The position numbers were made by a program, and so were the translations under genes. A DNA stretch of 37,488 nt from Actinomycetes bacterium. Its GTDB lineage: Bacteria; Actinomycetota; Acidimicrobiia; Acidimicrobiales; JAJYXR01. How positions within the stretch are numbered: the stretch's first letter is position 1; each line of letters opens with the position of its first letter. Location: contig JAJYXW010000113.1 in assembly GCA_021801525.1 (NCBI GenBank), forward strand, positions 1 through 37,488, read 5' to 3'. Of the stretch, positions 14,754 to 23,495 are shown piece by piece. Under the pieces are notes generated by a model. It was not told where the DNA came from, did not search any database, and worked only from the letters and a program-made list of their open reading frames with translations.

Positions 14754-16342
14754 GTGAGGGCCGAAGCCAGCACGGCCGCGAGCTCGCCTTCTCGAAGGTC
14801 TTCGAGATGCTCGAGCGCGTCGGCAACCTCCCTGCTCCCGCCAGTGCCGAGGAACTTGTCGCGCGCCAGCGCAGGGTGGTCTCGTCGCGTAGAGGGCCCC
14901 GACGCACCCAGCGGTGTCATGACACCACGATGCAAGGTGCGGCCGTCGGTGAGCCGGACTTCCAGGACCGCGCCGATCTCCTTCGTGGCGTCCTCGAAGG
15001 TGGGAGCCGGCTGTCCGGCCGCATCCAACAGCGCGGCCGCCTCTTCCTCGCCGCCGAGGCGGGCCAGCCAGGCCGACGCTCGGGTGCCTGCCTGGCGGAG
15101 CGCTTCGCCGAGTGGTGCGGTCGCGAGCACCGCATGGCGGGTGAGACCGGGGTCGTGCTCGACGCGTACGCGGGCGGCCAGGCTCCACACCACCGGGTCG
15201 TCGAGTCGCGGCGATGCCAGGTCTGCCGGGGTGAAGGCGCCGGCGAGGAGGGTCACTGCGACGGGATAGGGAACGGAGAACTGCAGCGCGCTGGGGGGCG
15301 ACGCGGGGCCATCCACGTAAGCACGGCTGCGGAGGTCCATGCCGAAGGTGAGCAGCGAGCACCGTACGACGACTTCGTCTATGGCTCCGGCCACCAACCC
15401 TCGGGCGCCCTGCTCACCAGTGAGGCCCGGGTCACCCGCCAGGCCGCGGTCATCCTCCAGGCCGCGGTCACCCTCCAGGCCATTCCGGGGATCGCCGCGG
15501 AGGCCGGCATGCAGTGCCGCGTCGATGTCACCGTGGAGCTGGACCGCGGCGTCGAGGGTGCTGTCGAGGTAGGCGCACGCCGGGTAGAGCTTTATAGACA
15601 GGGTCTCGGTATGCCAACGTGACCCCAGGGACTCCACCACCGCATCAGGCAGAGGCACCTCCGCGAAGGTGGCGAGCAAGCCCTCGGGGTGCTCGAGGAT
15701 GTCAGCGGCTCCGCTGAGCCCCGCGGCAGCTCCGTCACAGGCGTCCAAGGCGGCACGGATCCCCACTGCCGCGGTCAGCGCCTTGCTGTCACCCCCGAAG
15801 AACGCAGGTGTCAGGGAGTGCGGTGGAAGAGCACAGGCCAGGGCCAGGGCCGCCGAGATCTCCTCGGAGGATGCCGCCTGGGCCCGCATGCGTGCAACGG
15901 TGGCGCCGACCAGGTGGCCGTAGGCGGCCGTCTGCCCGCGGAACGGCCCGAGCGTCGCCCCTGCCACCACCCGGGCGGCGCATTCGTTCCCGGCCAGCAC
16001 CGCTTCGAGGAAGCGCCTTCCGTCGAGACAAAGGGGTCCGGCGTAAGCGACCGGGACGCCGACCGTGGAGTGCGACACATGGCCTGCGTAGAGAGTGTCG
16101 TCGTAGTCGAGCGCGATCGTGAGCGCCCCGAGGCAGAACGCCGCCGCTTTCGCATCCGCCTGCAGGGGGCTGCCGTATGCCTCCACCAGGCGCCGGCCGA
16201 GGGGATGCCCGAGGGTGGCGCGTGCGGCAGCAAGCTGGGAGAGGACCTGGCTGCGCGCGAACGAGCGCACCCGTTCGGGAACGTCTTCGAGCACCATCCC
16301 TGCGGCGAAAGCGCCCAGGCGCTCGACGAGAGTCATCGCCAT
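14744..16342 (-). CDS. MmgE/PrpD family protein (2-methylcitrate dehydratase-like)
   Basis: 532 residues from ATG 16342 (ATG 16336 also possible); no ribosome site is visible, so the message may be leaderless. Family features: LDYDDTLYAGHVSHST (a common MmgE/PrpD segment with His residues), GNECAARVVAG, FFGGDSKALTAAVGIRA, and IKLYPACAYLDSTLDA. Members include 2-methylcitrate dehydratase, cis-aconitate decarboxylase and iminodisuccinate epimerase; the exact reaction is not predictable. Other methylcitrate-cycle genes are absent. A low-complexity insert (about 284-318, Gly/Asp/Arg/Leu repeats) is encoded by an 18-bp tandem repeat. Divergent from hypF, convergent with the lipid kinase. Confidence 0.8.
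   Translation of the reverse strand: MAMTLVERLGAFAAGMVLEDVPERVRSFARSQVLSQLAAARATLGHPLGRRLVEAYGSPLQADAKAAAFCLGALTIALDYDDTLYAGHVSHSTVGVPVAYAGPLCLDGRRFLEAVLAGNECAARVVAGATLGPFRGQTAAYGHLVGATVARMRAQAASSEEISAALALACALPPHSLTPAFFGGDSKALTAAVGIRAALDACDGAAAGLSGAADILEHPEGLLATFAEVPLPDAVVESLGSRWHTETLSIKLYPACAYLDSTLDAAVQLHGDIDAALHAGLRGDPRNGLEGDRGLEDDRGLAGDPGLTGEQGARGLVAGAIDEVVVRCSLLTFGMDLRSRAYVDGPASPPSALQFSVPYPVAVTLLAGAFTPADLASPRLDDPVVWSLAARVRVEHDPGLTRHAVLATAPLGEALRQAGTRASAWLARLGGEEEAAALLDAAGQPAPTFEDATKEIGAVLEVRLTDGRTLHRGVMTPLGASGPSTRRDHPALARDKFLGTGGSREVADALEHLEDLREGELAAVLASALTTS
15422..15493. repeat. 18-bp tandem repeat, 4 copies, in frame in the PrpD-like gene
   Basis: Units at 15422, 15440, 15458 and 15476 around CAGGCCGCGGTCACCCTC; the middle two differ by one base. 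It encodes a hexapeptide repeat with Gly-Leu and Asp-Arg/Asp-Pro pairs. Confidence 0.85.
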
Positions 16343-16415
16343 TCGATGATAGGTGCTGCGGACCTGGACCTGCGGGCGTCGTAGTCGGTGACACCGGCCT
16401 ACGATGGGCCTGGGG

Positions 16416-16432
16416 ACGTTTTCCGGGAACGT
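16416..16432. promoter_or_regulatory. inverted repeat upstream of hypF
   Basis: ACGTT-TTCCGGG-AACGT, a 5-bp perfect dyad about 33 bp before the hypF GTG, in the 122-bp region between divergent prpD-like and hypF genes. A TACGAT (16400-16405) just upstream could be a -10 element, but no good -35 accompanies it. Operator role is speculative. Confidence 0.3.
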
Positions 16433-16464
16433 GGGGTGCTGCCGGCCGAGCAACGGAGGTAGGG

Positions 16465-18792
16465 GTGCAGGTTCGCCTGCGGATCAACGTCGAGGGGATC
16501 GTGCAGGGGGTTGGGTTCCGCCCGTTCGTCTACGCTCTGGCCTCGTCGCTGCGCCTCGCCGGCACGGTCGGGAACGACACCACCGGGGTGTTCGTGGAAG
16601 TGGAAGGGAGCAAGGCAGCAGTCGACGCCTTTGTCGCACGGCTCGAGACCGAAGCCCCTCCCCTCGCCGTAATCGAGCGGATCGAGACGGCGCGCGTGGC
16701 GCCGACCGGTGATACGGGCTTCCTCATCGTCGAGAGCGAACGGAGAGGGGAGCGCCAGACCCTCGTCTCTCCCGACACCGCCACCTGTGACGACTGCCTG
16801 CGAGAGCTCTTCGATCCTTCCGACAGGCGATTTCGCTACGCCTTCATCAACTGCACGAACTGTGGGCCACGCTTCACCATCGTTCGAGACGTCCCCTACG
16901 ACCGGCCGTTCACCACGATGGCCGGCTTCGCCATGTGCGCCACGTGCGAACGCGAGTACCACGATCCGAGCGATCGCCGGTTCCACGCACAACCGTTGTG
17001 CTGTCCCGAATGTGGTCCTTCACTGAAGCTCGTTGCCAGTGACGGAGCGCCACTTGCAGGTGATCCTCTTCTCGAGGCTGTGAGACTGCTGCGCGACGGA
17101 CACGTGGTCGCGACCAAGGGGCTCGGCGGGTTCCACCTCGCGGTCCTCGCCACCTCCGAGGCAGCGGCGGCGGCGCTGCGGTCGCGCAAGCATCGGGAGG
17201 ACAAGCCCTTCGCCGTGATGGTGCGCGACGTCGACGCAGCCCGACGGCTCTGCGAGATCGACGGGCCCGAGGAGCTGATGCTCTCGAGCATCCGCCGTCC
17301 GATCGTCCTGTTGCGCCGGAGGCCGGACGCAGAGATTGCGCGGCCCGTAGCGCCTTCGGTGGCGCCAGGCAACCGCTTCCTCGGGGTGATGCTCCCGTAC
17401 ACGCCGCTGCATCATCTCCTCGCCCGACAGCTGGACGAGCCTTTCGTCCTCACGAGCGGGAACGTCTCCGACGAGCCGATCGCCTACCTGGACGACGAGG
17501 CCGCTGAGAGGCTGGGGAAAACAGCGGACGCGTTCTTGACCCACGACCGTCCGATCCACATGCGGACCGACGATTCGGTGGTGCGATCCGCTCGGGGACG
17601 CCAAAGCGTTCTCCGGCGCTCGCGGGGTTTTGTTCCGCACCCGGTCGTGGTGCGGGACGCCTTCCCACGTCCGACGCTGGCGTGCGGGGCCGAACTGAAG
17701 AACACCTTTTGCGTGGGTAAGGGTCGTCGGGCATTCCTCTCCCACCACATCGGGGACCTCGAGAACTTCGAGACGCTCCGTTCGTTCACAGAGGGGATCG
17801 AGCATTTCGAACGTCTCTTCGACATCCGGCCCGAGGTAGTCGCCTACGACCTGCACCCGGAGTACCTCTCGACGAAGTACGCCATGGACCTCGCCGGGAT
17901 CGAGCTGGTCGGAGTCCAGCACCACCACGCCCACGTGGCCTCGTGCCTTGCCGACAACGGCGAGGCCGGGCCCGCGATCGGCGTTGCCTTCGACGGGCTC
18001 GGTTATGGGACCGACGGGTCGATGTGGGGTGGCGAGCTCCTGGTGGCGGACCTCGTTTCCTTCGAACGCGCAGGCCACTTCCAGCCGGTTCCCATGCCGG
18101 GCGGTGCCGCCGCGATCAGGGAGCCCTGGAGAATGGCCGCGGTGTACCTGGACGAGGCGTTCGGCCCAGACTTGCCGAAGGGGCTCGACGTGGTGAAGCG
18201 CCACGACGATCGCTGGGAAAAGGTCCTCGCTGTTTCACGCAGCAGCAGGTTGAGCCCGATGACGTCGAGCGTCGGCAGGCTCTTCGACGCCGTCTCCTCG
18301 GTCATCGGCATCTGCGATCGCATCAACTACGAGGGGCAGGCTGCGGTCGAGCTGGAACAGATCATCGATCCTGCCGAGCGCTCCACCTACCGGATCGACC
18401 TGGAGCAGACCGATCCTTTCGTCGTCCCCGGAGTCGAGCTCGCGCGCCGTGTGGCGCTGGATCTGGTCGCCGGTGTCAGCGCACCCGTCGTCACCGCCCG
18501 GTTCCACAACGCGCTCGCCGATGCCGTCGTGGCGGGGTGCGAACGAATCAAGGATTCGACAGGGCTTCGTACGGTAGCGCTGTCCGGCGGTGCCTTCCAG
18601 AACCTGGTCCTCTTGGATCGAGCCTCGACAGGGTTGCAGGATCGGGGCTTCAGGGTGCTATCGCACTCGAGGGTGCCGCCGAACGACGGCGGGATCAGCC
18701 TGGGACAGGCCGTGGTCGCAGGGGCGAGGGACGCCGCCGGGCTGCTCGGGGCGTCGCTGCGCTCAGCAGATCCGGGGGAGCTGCTCTCCTGA
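16465..18792 (+). CDS. hypF: hydrogenase maturation carbamoyltransferase HypF
   Basis: 775 residues, the usual HypF length, from GTG 16465 with GGAGG 5 nt upstream. Domain order: acylphosphatase (VEGIVQGVGFRPFVYA, about 10-25), two zinc-finger units (CDDCLRELFDPSDRRF, INCTNCGPRF, CATCEREYHDPSDRRF, LCCPECGP), YrdC-like domain (GLGGFHLAV, KPFAVMVRD, LTSGNVSDEP), and the Kae1-like C-terminal domain (VQHHHAHVASCLADNG, DGLGYGTDG, ALSGGAFQN). HypF uses carbamoyl phosphate and ATP to place a carbamoyl group on the C-terminal Cys of HypE, the source of the CN ligands of the NiFe site. It is the only hyp gene on the plus strand; its 3' end overlaps hypE tail-to-tail by 30 bp. Confidence 0.97.
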   Translation: MQVRLRINVEGIVQGVGFRPFVYALASSLRLAGTVGNDTTGVFVEVEGSKAAVDAFVARLETEAPPLAVIERIETARVAPTGDTGFLIVESERRGERQTLVSPDTATCDDCLRELFDPSDRRFRYAFINCTNCGPRFTIVRDVPYDRPFTTMAGFAMCATCEREYHDPSDRRFHAQPLCCPECGPSLKLVASDGAPLAGDPLLEAVRLLRDGHVVATKGLGGFHLAVLATSEAAAAALRSRKHREDKPFAVMVRDVDAARRLCEIDGPEELMLSSIRRPIVLLRRRPDAEIARPVAPSVAPGNRFLGVMLPYTPLHHLLARQLDEPFVLTSGNVSDEPIAYLDDEAAERLGKTADAFLTHDRPIHMRTDDSVVRSARGRQSVLRRSRGFVPHPVVVRDAFPRPTLACGAELKNTFCVGKGRRAFLSHHIGDLENFETLRSFTEGIEHFERLFDIRPEVVAYDLHPEYLSTKYAMDLAGIELVGVQHHHAHVASCLADNGEAGPAIGVAFDGLGYGTDGSMWGGELLVADLVSFERAGHFQPVPMPGGAAAIREPWRMAAVYLDEAFGPDLPKGLDVVKRHDDRWEKVLAVSRSSRLSPMTSSVGRLFDAVSSVIGICDRINYEGQAAVELEQIIDPAERSTYRIDLEQTDPFVVPGVELARRVALDLVAGVSAPVVTARFHNALADAVVAGCERIKDSTGLRTVALSGGAFQNLVLLDRASTGLQDRGFRVLSHSRVPPNDGGISLGQAVVAGARDAAGLLGASLRSADPGELLS

Positions 18793-19866
18793 CAACAAGT
18801 CGAGCATGCGCCTCCCGCCGACCGCGCTCCGCAGCAGCACGCGTCCGGGGTGCTCGTCCACGATCCGGCCGATGACCATCGCCTCTCTACCCAGTGGATC
18901 CTGGCGAATGACCTCGAGCGCGGCGTCCACGACGTCGCCGGCGACGATGGCCAAGACCTTCCCCTCGTTTGCCACGTAGAGGGGATCCAGGCCGAGGATC
19001 TCGCAGGCCCCGCGCACCTCCGGCCACACGGGTACCGAGCGCTCGTCGACCTCGATTCCCACGCGGGCGCTCGAGGCGATCTCGTTCAGCGCCGTCGCCA
19101 CGCCACCTCGCGTAGGGTCGCGCAGCACGTGGACCGAAGACCCGAGCTTCGACAGCAGGACGGCGACCAGCTCGGCCAGCGGAGCCGTGTCACTCTCGAG
19201 GGAGGTCTCGAAGTCGAGACCCTCGCGTACCGACATCACCGCCGTTCCGTGGACGGCAATCGCTCCGTTCACGATGACCGCGTCGCCGGGACTTGCCCGG
19301 CGTGGCGCGACATCGACCCCCTCGGGGACCACGCCGATGCCGGCAGTGTTGATGTAGAGGCCGGGCTCGTGCCCATGCTCCACCACCTTGGTGTCCCCTG
19401 TGACCACCGACACGCTGGCTCGCCGGGCGGCCTGCTCGATGGAGCGCACCACACGCCACAGGGTCTCGGTGGACAATCCTTCCTCCAGGATGAGCCCGAG
19501 GGTGAGGTAGCGAGGTACTGCACCGCACATTGCGAGGTCGTTCACCGTGCCGTTCACAGCGAGATCGCCTATGTCGCCGCCGGGGAAGAACAACGGGGTT
19601 ACGACGAAACTGTCGGTAGAGATCGCTATGCGGGTCCCGTCGAACGAGAGCACCGCGCCGTCGTGCAGCTCCGCCAGGTGCTCATTGGCGAATGCCGGTA
19701 CGAACATCTCCTCGATCAGCTGCTGGGTGAGCCGCCCGCCACCTCCGTGCGCCATGAGCACGCGAGGATTGCGCGTCAACAAGGCAGGCGAGCCGCTCTC
19801 GCCCTCCACGAGATGAAGATCCGCAGATCCAGAGCGTGCTCCGTCGCTAGCGCGTGGTCCAGTCAC
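18763..19866 (-). CDS. hypE: hydrogenase maturation protein HypE
   Basis: 367 residues from GTG 19866, overlapping the hypD stop as GTGA. AIR-synthase-like (PurM) fold with LMAHGGGGRLTQQLI near the N-terminus, FFPGGDIGDLAVNGTVNDLA, VVTGDTKVVEHG, and RDPTRGGVATALNEIA. It ends in PRIC: the C-terminal Cys is the residue that HypF carbamoylates and HypE then dehydrates to thiocyanate with ATP. Works with HypF, and passes CN to HypC-HypD. An N-terminal extension of about 28 residues precedes the conserved part, so a start further inside is possible. It is the last gene of the minus-strand run. Confidence 0.97.
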   Translation of the reverse strand: MTGPRASDGARSGSADLHLVEGESGSPALLTRNPRVLMAHGGGGRLTQQLIEEMFVPAFANEHLAELHDGAVLSFDGTRIAISTDSFVVTPLFFPGGDIGDLAVNGTVNDLAMCGAVPRYLTLGLILEEGLSTETLWRVVRSIEQAARRASVSVVTGDTKVVEHGHEPGLYINTAGIGVVPEGVDVAPRRASPGDAVIVNGAIAVHGTAVMSVREGLDFETSLESDTAPLAELVAVLLSKLGSSVHVLRDPTRGGVATALNEIASSARVGIEVDERSVPVWPEVRGACEILGLDPLYVANEGKVLAIVAGDVVDAALEVIRQDPLGREAMVIGRIVDEHPGRVLLRSAVGGRRMLDLLSGEQLPRIC

Positions 19867-20972
19867 GAAGCGTCTCCTTGGGTGGTCGCGGGAAGCTCTT
19901 CCGACTCGTAGGTGTACCAGATGAAGCACGTCCCTTCTTGGGACACCATGCAGGGGCCGTGGGGGGAAGAGGGTGTGCACTTGCGGCCGTAGAGCGCACA
20001 GGCGGGAGGGTGGACCTTTCCGAGCATCACCAGGTGGCATGAGCAGCCCGGCGGGAGGTCGTTCTGCTCGGCTTCGAAGTGCACGTCGAAGCGCTCACGG
20101 GCATCCCGGCTGCCGAGCTCGCGGCGAAGAGCCAGCCCCGAGCGAGGGATTCGCCCGATCCCGCGCCACCACGCAGAGCTGACCTCGAACACCGCGTCGA
20201 TTGCGGCCACCGCAGGGGAGCTCATGAGCTTGGGCACCACCCTGGAGTACTCGTTCTCGAGCGTGGCCTCGCCACGATTGATCTGCTCGACGAGGAGCAG
20301 CATGGCCAACAGCACGTCCTCGGGCTCGAAGCCGGCGACCACGACGGGCATCGCGTAGGCGTCCGGGAATCGCTGCCAGGCTTCTGCGCCGGTGATCGCC
20401 GAGACGTGTCCCGGAGCGATGAAACCGTCGACACAGATGTCGCCGATCCCGAGCAGGAGCTCCATTGCCGGTGGCGTGCTGCGGTGGGACACGAGGACGC
20501 TGAAGTTGTCGGGAAGGTTCGCAGAGCCGAGCGCGGTGGCAACCGGAGCGGCGGTCGTCTCGAACCCCACTGCGAACAGCACGACCTCACGTTCGGGATT
20601 GCGAGCGGCGAGAGCGACCGCATCGAGAGGGCTGTAGACGACCCGCACATCGCCCCCGCTCGCATTTGCCTCTGCCAGGGACCCGAAGTTCGTCGGCAGG
20701 TTCAACATGTCGCCGAAGGTCGCCACGATAGCGCCGCGACGAGCGAGCTCGATCGCCTCGCCGACCTCGTGAGGGGGGCAGACGCACACTGGGCACCCGG
20801 GGCCAGCGATGACCTCGAGCCCCTCCGGCAGCAGGCTGCGTAGTCCCCATCGGCTGATGGTGTGCTCGTGCGAGCCACATACATGCATCAACCTGTAGGG
20901 GAACCCTGGTTCGACAGCCTTGTCGAGGGCGGCAACCACGTTGCTCACCAGGTCGGCATCCCGAAAGGTCAC
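19863..20972 (-). CDS. hypD: hydrogenase maturation protein HypD
   Basis: 369 residues, normal family length, from GTG 20972, overlapping the stop of the CdhA-like gene (GTGA). Conserved HypD segments: MHVCGSHEHTISRWGLRSLL, GPGCPVCVCPPHE, FGDMLNLPT, AVGFETTAAP, and the [4Fe-4S] region with PPGCSCHLVMLGKVHPPAC, GRKCTPS and GPCMVSQEGTCFIWY. HypD binds iron with HypC and is the scaffold on which the Fe(CN)2CO unit is put together before delivery to the hydrogenase large subunit. Placed after the CdhA-like gene and before hypE, so the hyp set is interrupted by that gene. Confidence 0.97.
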   Translation of the reverse strand: MTFRDADLVSNVVAALDKAVEPGFPYRLMHVCGSHEHTISRWGLRSLLPEGLEVIAGPGCPVCVCPPHEVGEAIELARRGAIVATFGDMLNLPTNFGSLAEANASGGDVRVVYSPLDAVALAARNPEREVVLFAVGFETTAAPVATALGSANLPDNFSVLVSHRSTPPAMELLLGIGDICVDGFIAPGHVSAITGAEAWQRFPDAYAMPVVVAGFEPEDVLLAMLLLVEQINRGEATLENEYSRVVPKLMSSPAVAAIDAVFEVSSAWWRGIGRIPRSGLALRRELGSRDARERFDVHFEAEQNDLPPGCSCHLVMLGKVHPPACALYGRKCTPSSPHGPCMVSQEGTCFIWYTYESEELPATTQGDAS

Positions 20973-23212
20973 CTCGACCTCACCAACCCCTCCAGAATCG
21001 TCGGATCGGGTATCGGAGTGTGGACCCATCCATCGGGGAGCGATGCAGTGAGCTCCTCGCATGCCCAGCTCTCGGGAACGTCGTACGGGGAGCGTACCCA
21101 CCGAGCGACGTCGCCCGGTGGCTCCCCCAAGAGCTCGCGAGAGAGCGCCACGTAGTGGCCGAGCTTCACCTGTCTCCCTGTGGCCGTGTCGTTGGGCCGC
21201 AAACACAGCCGTACGATCTCGACCATGGCCTCTTCGCGGGACGCAGCCGTAGTGCACAGCGCCGTTGGTGCAGCAGCAATGTCGACGCGATTGCCACGCC
21301 GGGCGTCGAAGACCCATCCCTCCCTGTCGGAGCTTGCTTCGAGCGTTCGCCGGAACCGCTCGCCTTGGGGACCGAACAGCACGGGGATGCCGAGGCGATT
21401 GGCACCGGCCGAGATCGAGAGGGCTTTCGGGGCGACGCCTCCCCACAGCACTCCCACCATTCCGACGCGGTTCAAGATGTAGTCGGCGACACCTACATAG
21501 TTGCCCGCCAGGCGACGGTGCAAGAGGATCGAGGCGACCTTGATCGCGGCTCCGATGGCATGGGCAGCCGAGACGCACGATCCCGTGTTCACAAGACCAC
21601 CCTGGTCGAAGAAGGCAGGGAACAGCTCGTAGGGGCTCTGGCGCTCGTTCTCGGGACCCCCCTCGCCACCGCTGCCCCAGGACAGGTCCATCGCTGCACA
21701 CCCCGACGCGAGCACGATGTACCCACGCGCAGCGAGGATCCTTGCCATCCAACCGACCGAGTCTCGGCCGTCGGGGTAGTCCGGGCAGGCAAGAAACGCC
21801 ACGATGCCCGGGATGTCGCCTAGCACGATCGAGGGCCCGGCGCTCTTTATCTCGAAATCGGATATCGGCCCGCGGCCAGCACGCACGGTCGTTCGCAGAG
21901 GAGCACTCCCGTCGGCAGCGTCGACGAGCGCCATGACGGGCAGCTCGAGCGGACAGGCGGAGTCGCAGCGGCCGCAGCGCAAGCAGCGTTGGGAGAGGCT
22001 CTCGAGGATGCCCCAGCGGCCCCCCTGCGCGACAGCGAACACGCCGTCGGCAATCGGCAGTGCGAGCGGGCAGTGCTCGTCGCAGACTCCGCACCTGTTG
22101 CACGCGGCTGCGTCGTCTTCTGTCGCCGGCGGGGGACCGAGACGGACGCGCTTTCCCCTAATGGCCACGGCGATTGCCAGCTCGGCTGCTCGCTCGACGT
22201 CGGACACGAACGTTCCCGCCGCCGTACGTCCGGCGAGATCGCACGCCAGGGAGTCGGGGTCGACATCTGTTTCGTCGGGAAGACCGCTGTACGCAGCATC
22301 GCTCGTGGCGATGAAGCAGGACCCCCGCTGGAGTGCTTCGTCCTTCAGGTCCAGCCTGACGCACTGCTGATCGGCGACGATCACGTCTGCGATTCCCGCA
22401 CGTACGACGCTCAGCTGATCTCGTTGGTTGCCGACGATCTTCACAGATGCGCCATGTCCGCGGGCCATGTCGTGGGCGGTGCAGCACAGCCCGACGAGCT
22501 CCACCTCCGAGGCGGTACCCCGCGCCGCGAGCAGTTCGGCGATCCGGTGCCCGACCGCCGAATGGTGCCCGATGCACAGTATCACCGGCTTGCTCGTATC
22601 GACCTGCCCCAGACCGAGCGGGACCAGCGCTGTGTCTCGCACCGCCGAGGGGAACCCGTAGGCTGAGCTCTGGGCAAGGTCGGCAACCTCCAATGCCACG
22701 AGGTCCATGGTTCCCGCGTGGAATGTCTTGCTCTCGAGGTCGATCGCGTCCTGCTCGCCGCCGAAATGCGTCGCCCCCAACAGAGCCACGAGCTGCGAGT
22801 CCACCGAGTCGAGGACTTTCGGCAGGTCCCTCGAGAAGTGCGGTCGCACTCCCATGACGAGCTCGATGATCGGAGCGCGGATCTGCACCCAGGGACCCAG
22901 CTCGAGGCGCAGCTCCGGCCCGTCCCTTTCCAACAGGTGGTCGATCACGGCACGAGCGTGCGCCGCGTGCGCGCAGGCACCCGTGACCGCCAAGACGAGC
23001 GCCTCTCGCGCCGCGAGGATCGAGAGGGTTTGCCCACATGCCCCCTTTCGTCCCGAGAGCAGGTCGCAGGGACCGAGTGCGCACCAGGTGCACGAAGTGT
23101 TGACGGGGTGGTAGACGGGGCGGTACCGCCCGAGCAGCGTTCGGTCCCAGGAGCGGAGCCGGGTTGCCCCGGAGCGGTCACCAGCGGTGTCGTGATCCGG
23201 CTCAGCCGGCAC
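20969..23212 (-). CDS. cdhA: CO dehydrogenase/acetyl-CoA synthase alpha-subunit (CdhA)-like iron-sulfur protein
   Basis: 747 residues from GTG 23212 (GAGG about 6 nt upstream), overlapping hypC by 11 bp and hypD by 4 bp. It follows the archaeal CdhA plan rather than bacterial CooS: N-terminal cluster CTWCALGPCD...GACG (Cys41, 44, 49, 59), FESKxxHAG-like segment (ESKTFHAGTMD), two [4Fe-4S] ferredoxin motifs (Cys371/374/377/381 and 410/413/416/420), and C-cluster regions IGHHSAVGH (His216), GLCCTAHD (Cys243/244), DQQCVR (Cys284), SGCAAMD (Cys505) and NTGSCV (Cys546). At NRVGMVGVLWG I expect GACG in true CdhA; here Val586 stands at the Cys position, and there is no other Cys between 546 and about 648. 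No cdhB, cdhC, cdhD or cdhE lies in the window. It may be an active CO dehydrogenase, an inactive relative, or an electron-transfer partner of the hydrogenase. Confidence 0.85.
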   Translation of the reverse strand: MPAEPDHDTAGDRSGATRLRSWDRTLLGRYRPVYHPVNTSCTWCALGPCDLLSGRKGACGQTLSILAAREALVLAVTGACAHAAHARAVIDHLLERDGPELRLELGPWVQIRAPIIELVMGVRPHFSRDLPKVLDSVDSQLVALLGATHFGGEQDAIDLESKTFHAGTMDLVALEVADLAQSSAYGFPSAVRDTALVPLGLGQVDTSKPVILCIGHHSAVGHRIAELLAARGTASEVELVGLCCTAHDMARGHGASVKIVGNQRDQLSVVRAGIADVIVADQQCVRLDLKDEALQRGSCFIATSDAAYSGLPDETDVDPDSLACDLAGRTAAGTFVSDVERAAELAIAVAIRGKRVRLGPPPATEDDAAACNRCGVCDEHCPLALPIADGVFAVAQGGRWGILESLSQRCLRCGRCDSACPLELPVMALVDAADGSAPLRTTVRAGRGPISDFEIKSAGPSIVLGDIPGIVAFLACPDYPDGRDSVGWMARILAARGYIVLASGCAAMDLSWGSGGEGGPENERQSPYELFPAFFDQGGLVNTGSCVSAAHAIGAAIKVASILLHRRLAGNYVGVADYILNRVGMVGVLWGGVAPKALSISAGANRLGIPVLFGPQGERFRRTLEASSDREGWVFDARRGNRVDIAAAPTALCTTAASREEAMVEIVRLCLRPNDTATGRQVKLGHYVALSRELLGEPPGDVARWVRSPYDVPESWACEELTASLPDGWVHTPIPDPTILEGLVRSR

Positions 23213-23480
23213 CTTCGACCTCTAGTTCGTCTACGACTCGTAGGCCGCTGCCGGCCAAGCCGAGCTCCCGGAGGAGTGATGTCGTCCTTTCGGCCTCCTC
23301 TCGATCAATGCGGCTGATGGCAAAGCCCACGTGGACGAGCACCCAGTCACCCACCTGTACCTCGGGTACGCACGTGAGCACGACATCTCTCTTGATACCC
23401 TCGAAGCTCACCTTGCCGATCTGAAGGCCGTTGGGGTTCTCGCTCATAGAGAGCACTTCACCTGGTACACCCAAGCACAT
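23202..23480 (-). CDS. hypC: hydrogenase maturation chaperone HypC
   Basis: 92 residues from ATG 23480, with AAAGGGGG 6 nt upstream. It has the diagnostic MCLGVPGEV start, in which Cys2 (exposed after Met removal) binds the iron unit and the pre-large subunit, plus VGDWVLVHVGFAISRID in the middle. Works with HypD as the Fe(CN)2CO carrier and chaperone of MvhA. Between hypB (15 bp) and the CdhA-like gene (11-bp overlap). Confidence 0.97.
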   Translation of the reverse strand: MCLGVPGEVLSMSENPNGLQIGKVSFEGIKRDVVLTCVPEVQVGDWVLVHVGFAISRIDREEAERTTSLLRELGLAGSGLRVVDELEVEGAG

Positions 23481-23495
23481 GGCTACCCCCTTTCC

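Noticed and set aside
20969..23212. Annotation as bacterial monofunctional CO dehydrogenase CooS
   Set aside because: Two ferredoxin motifs in the middle and the N-terminal GPCD...GACG pattern follow the CdhA plan.
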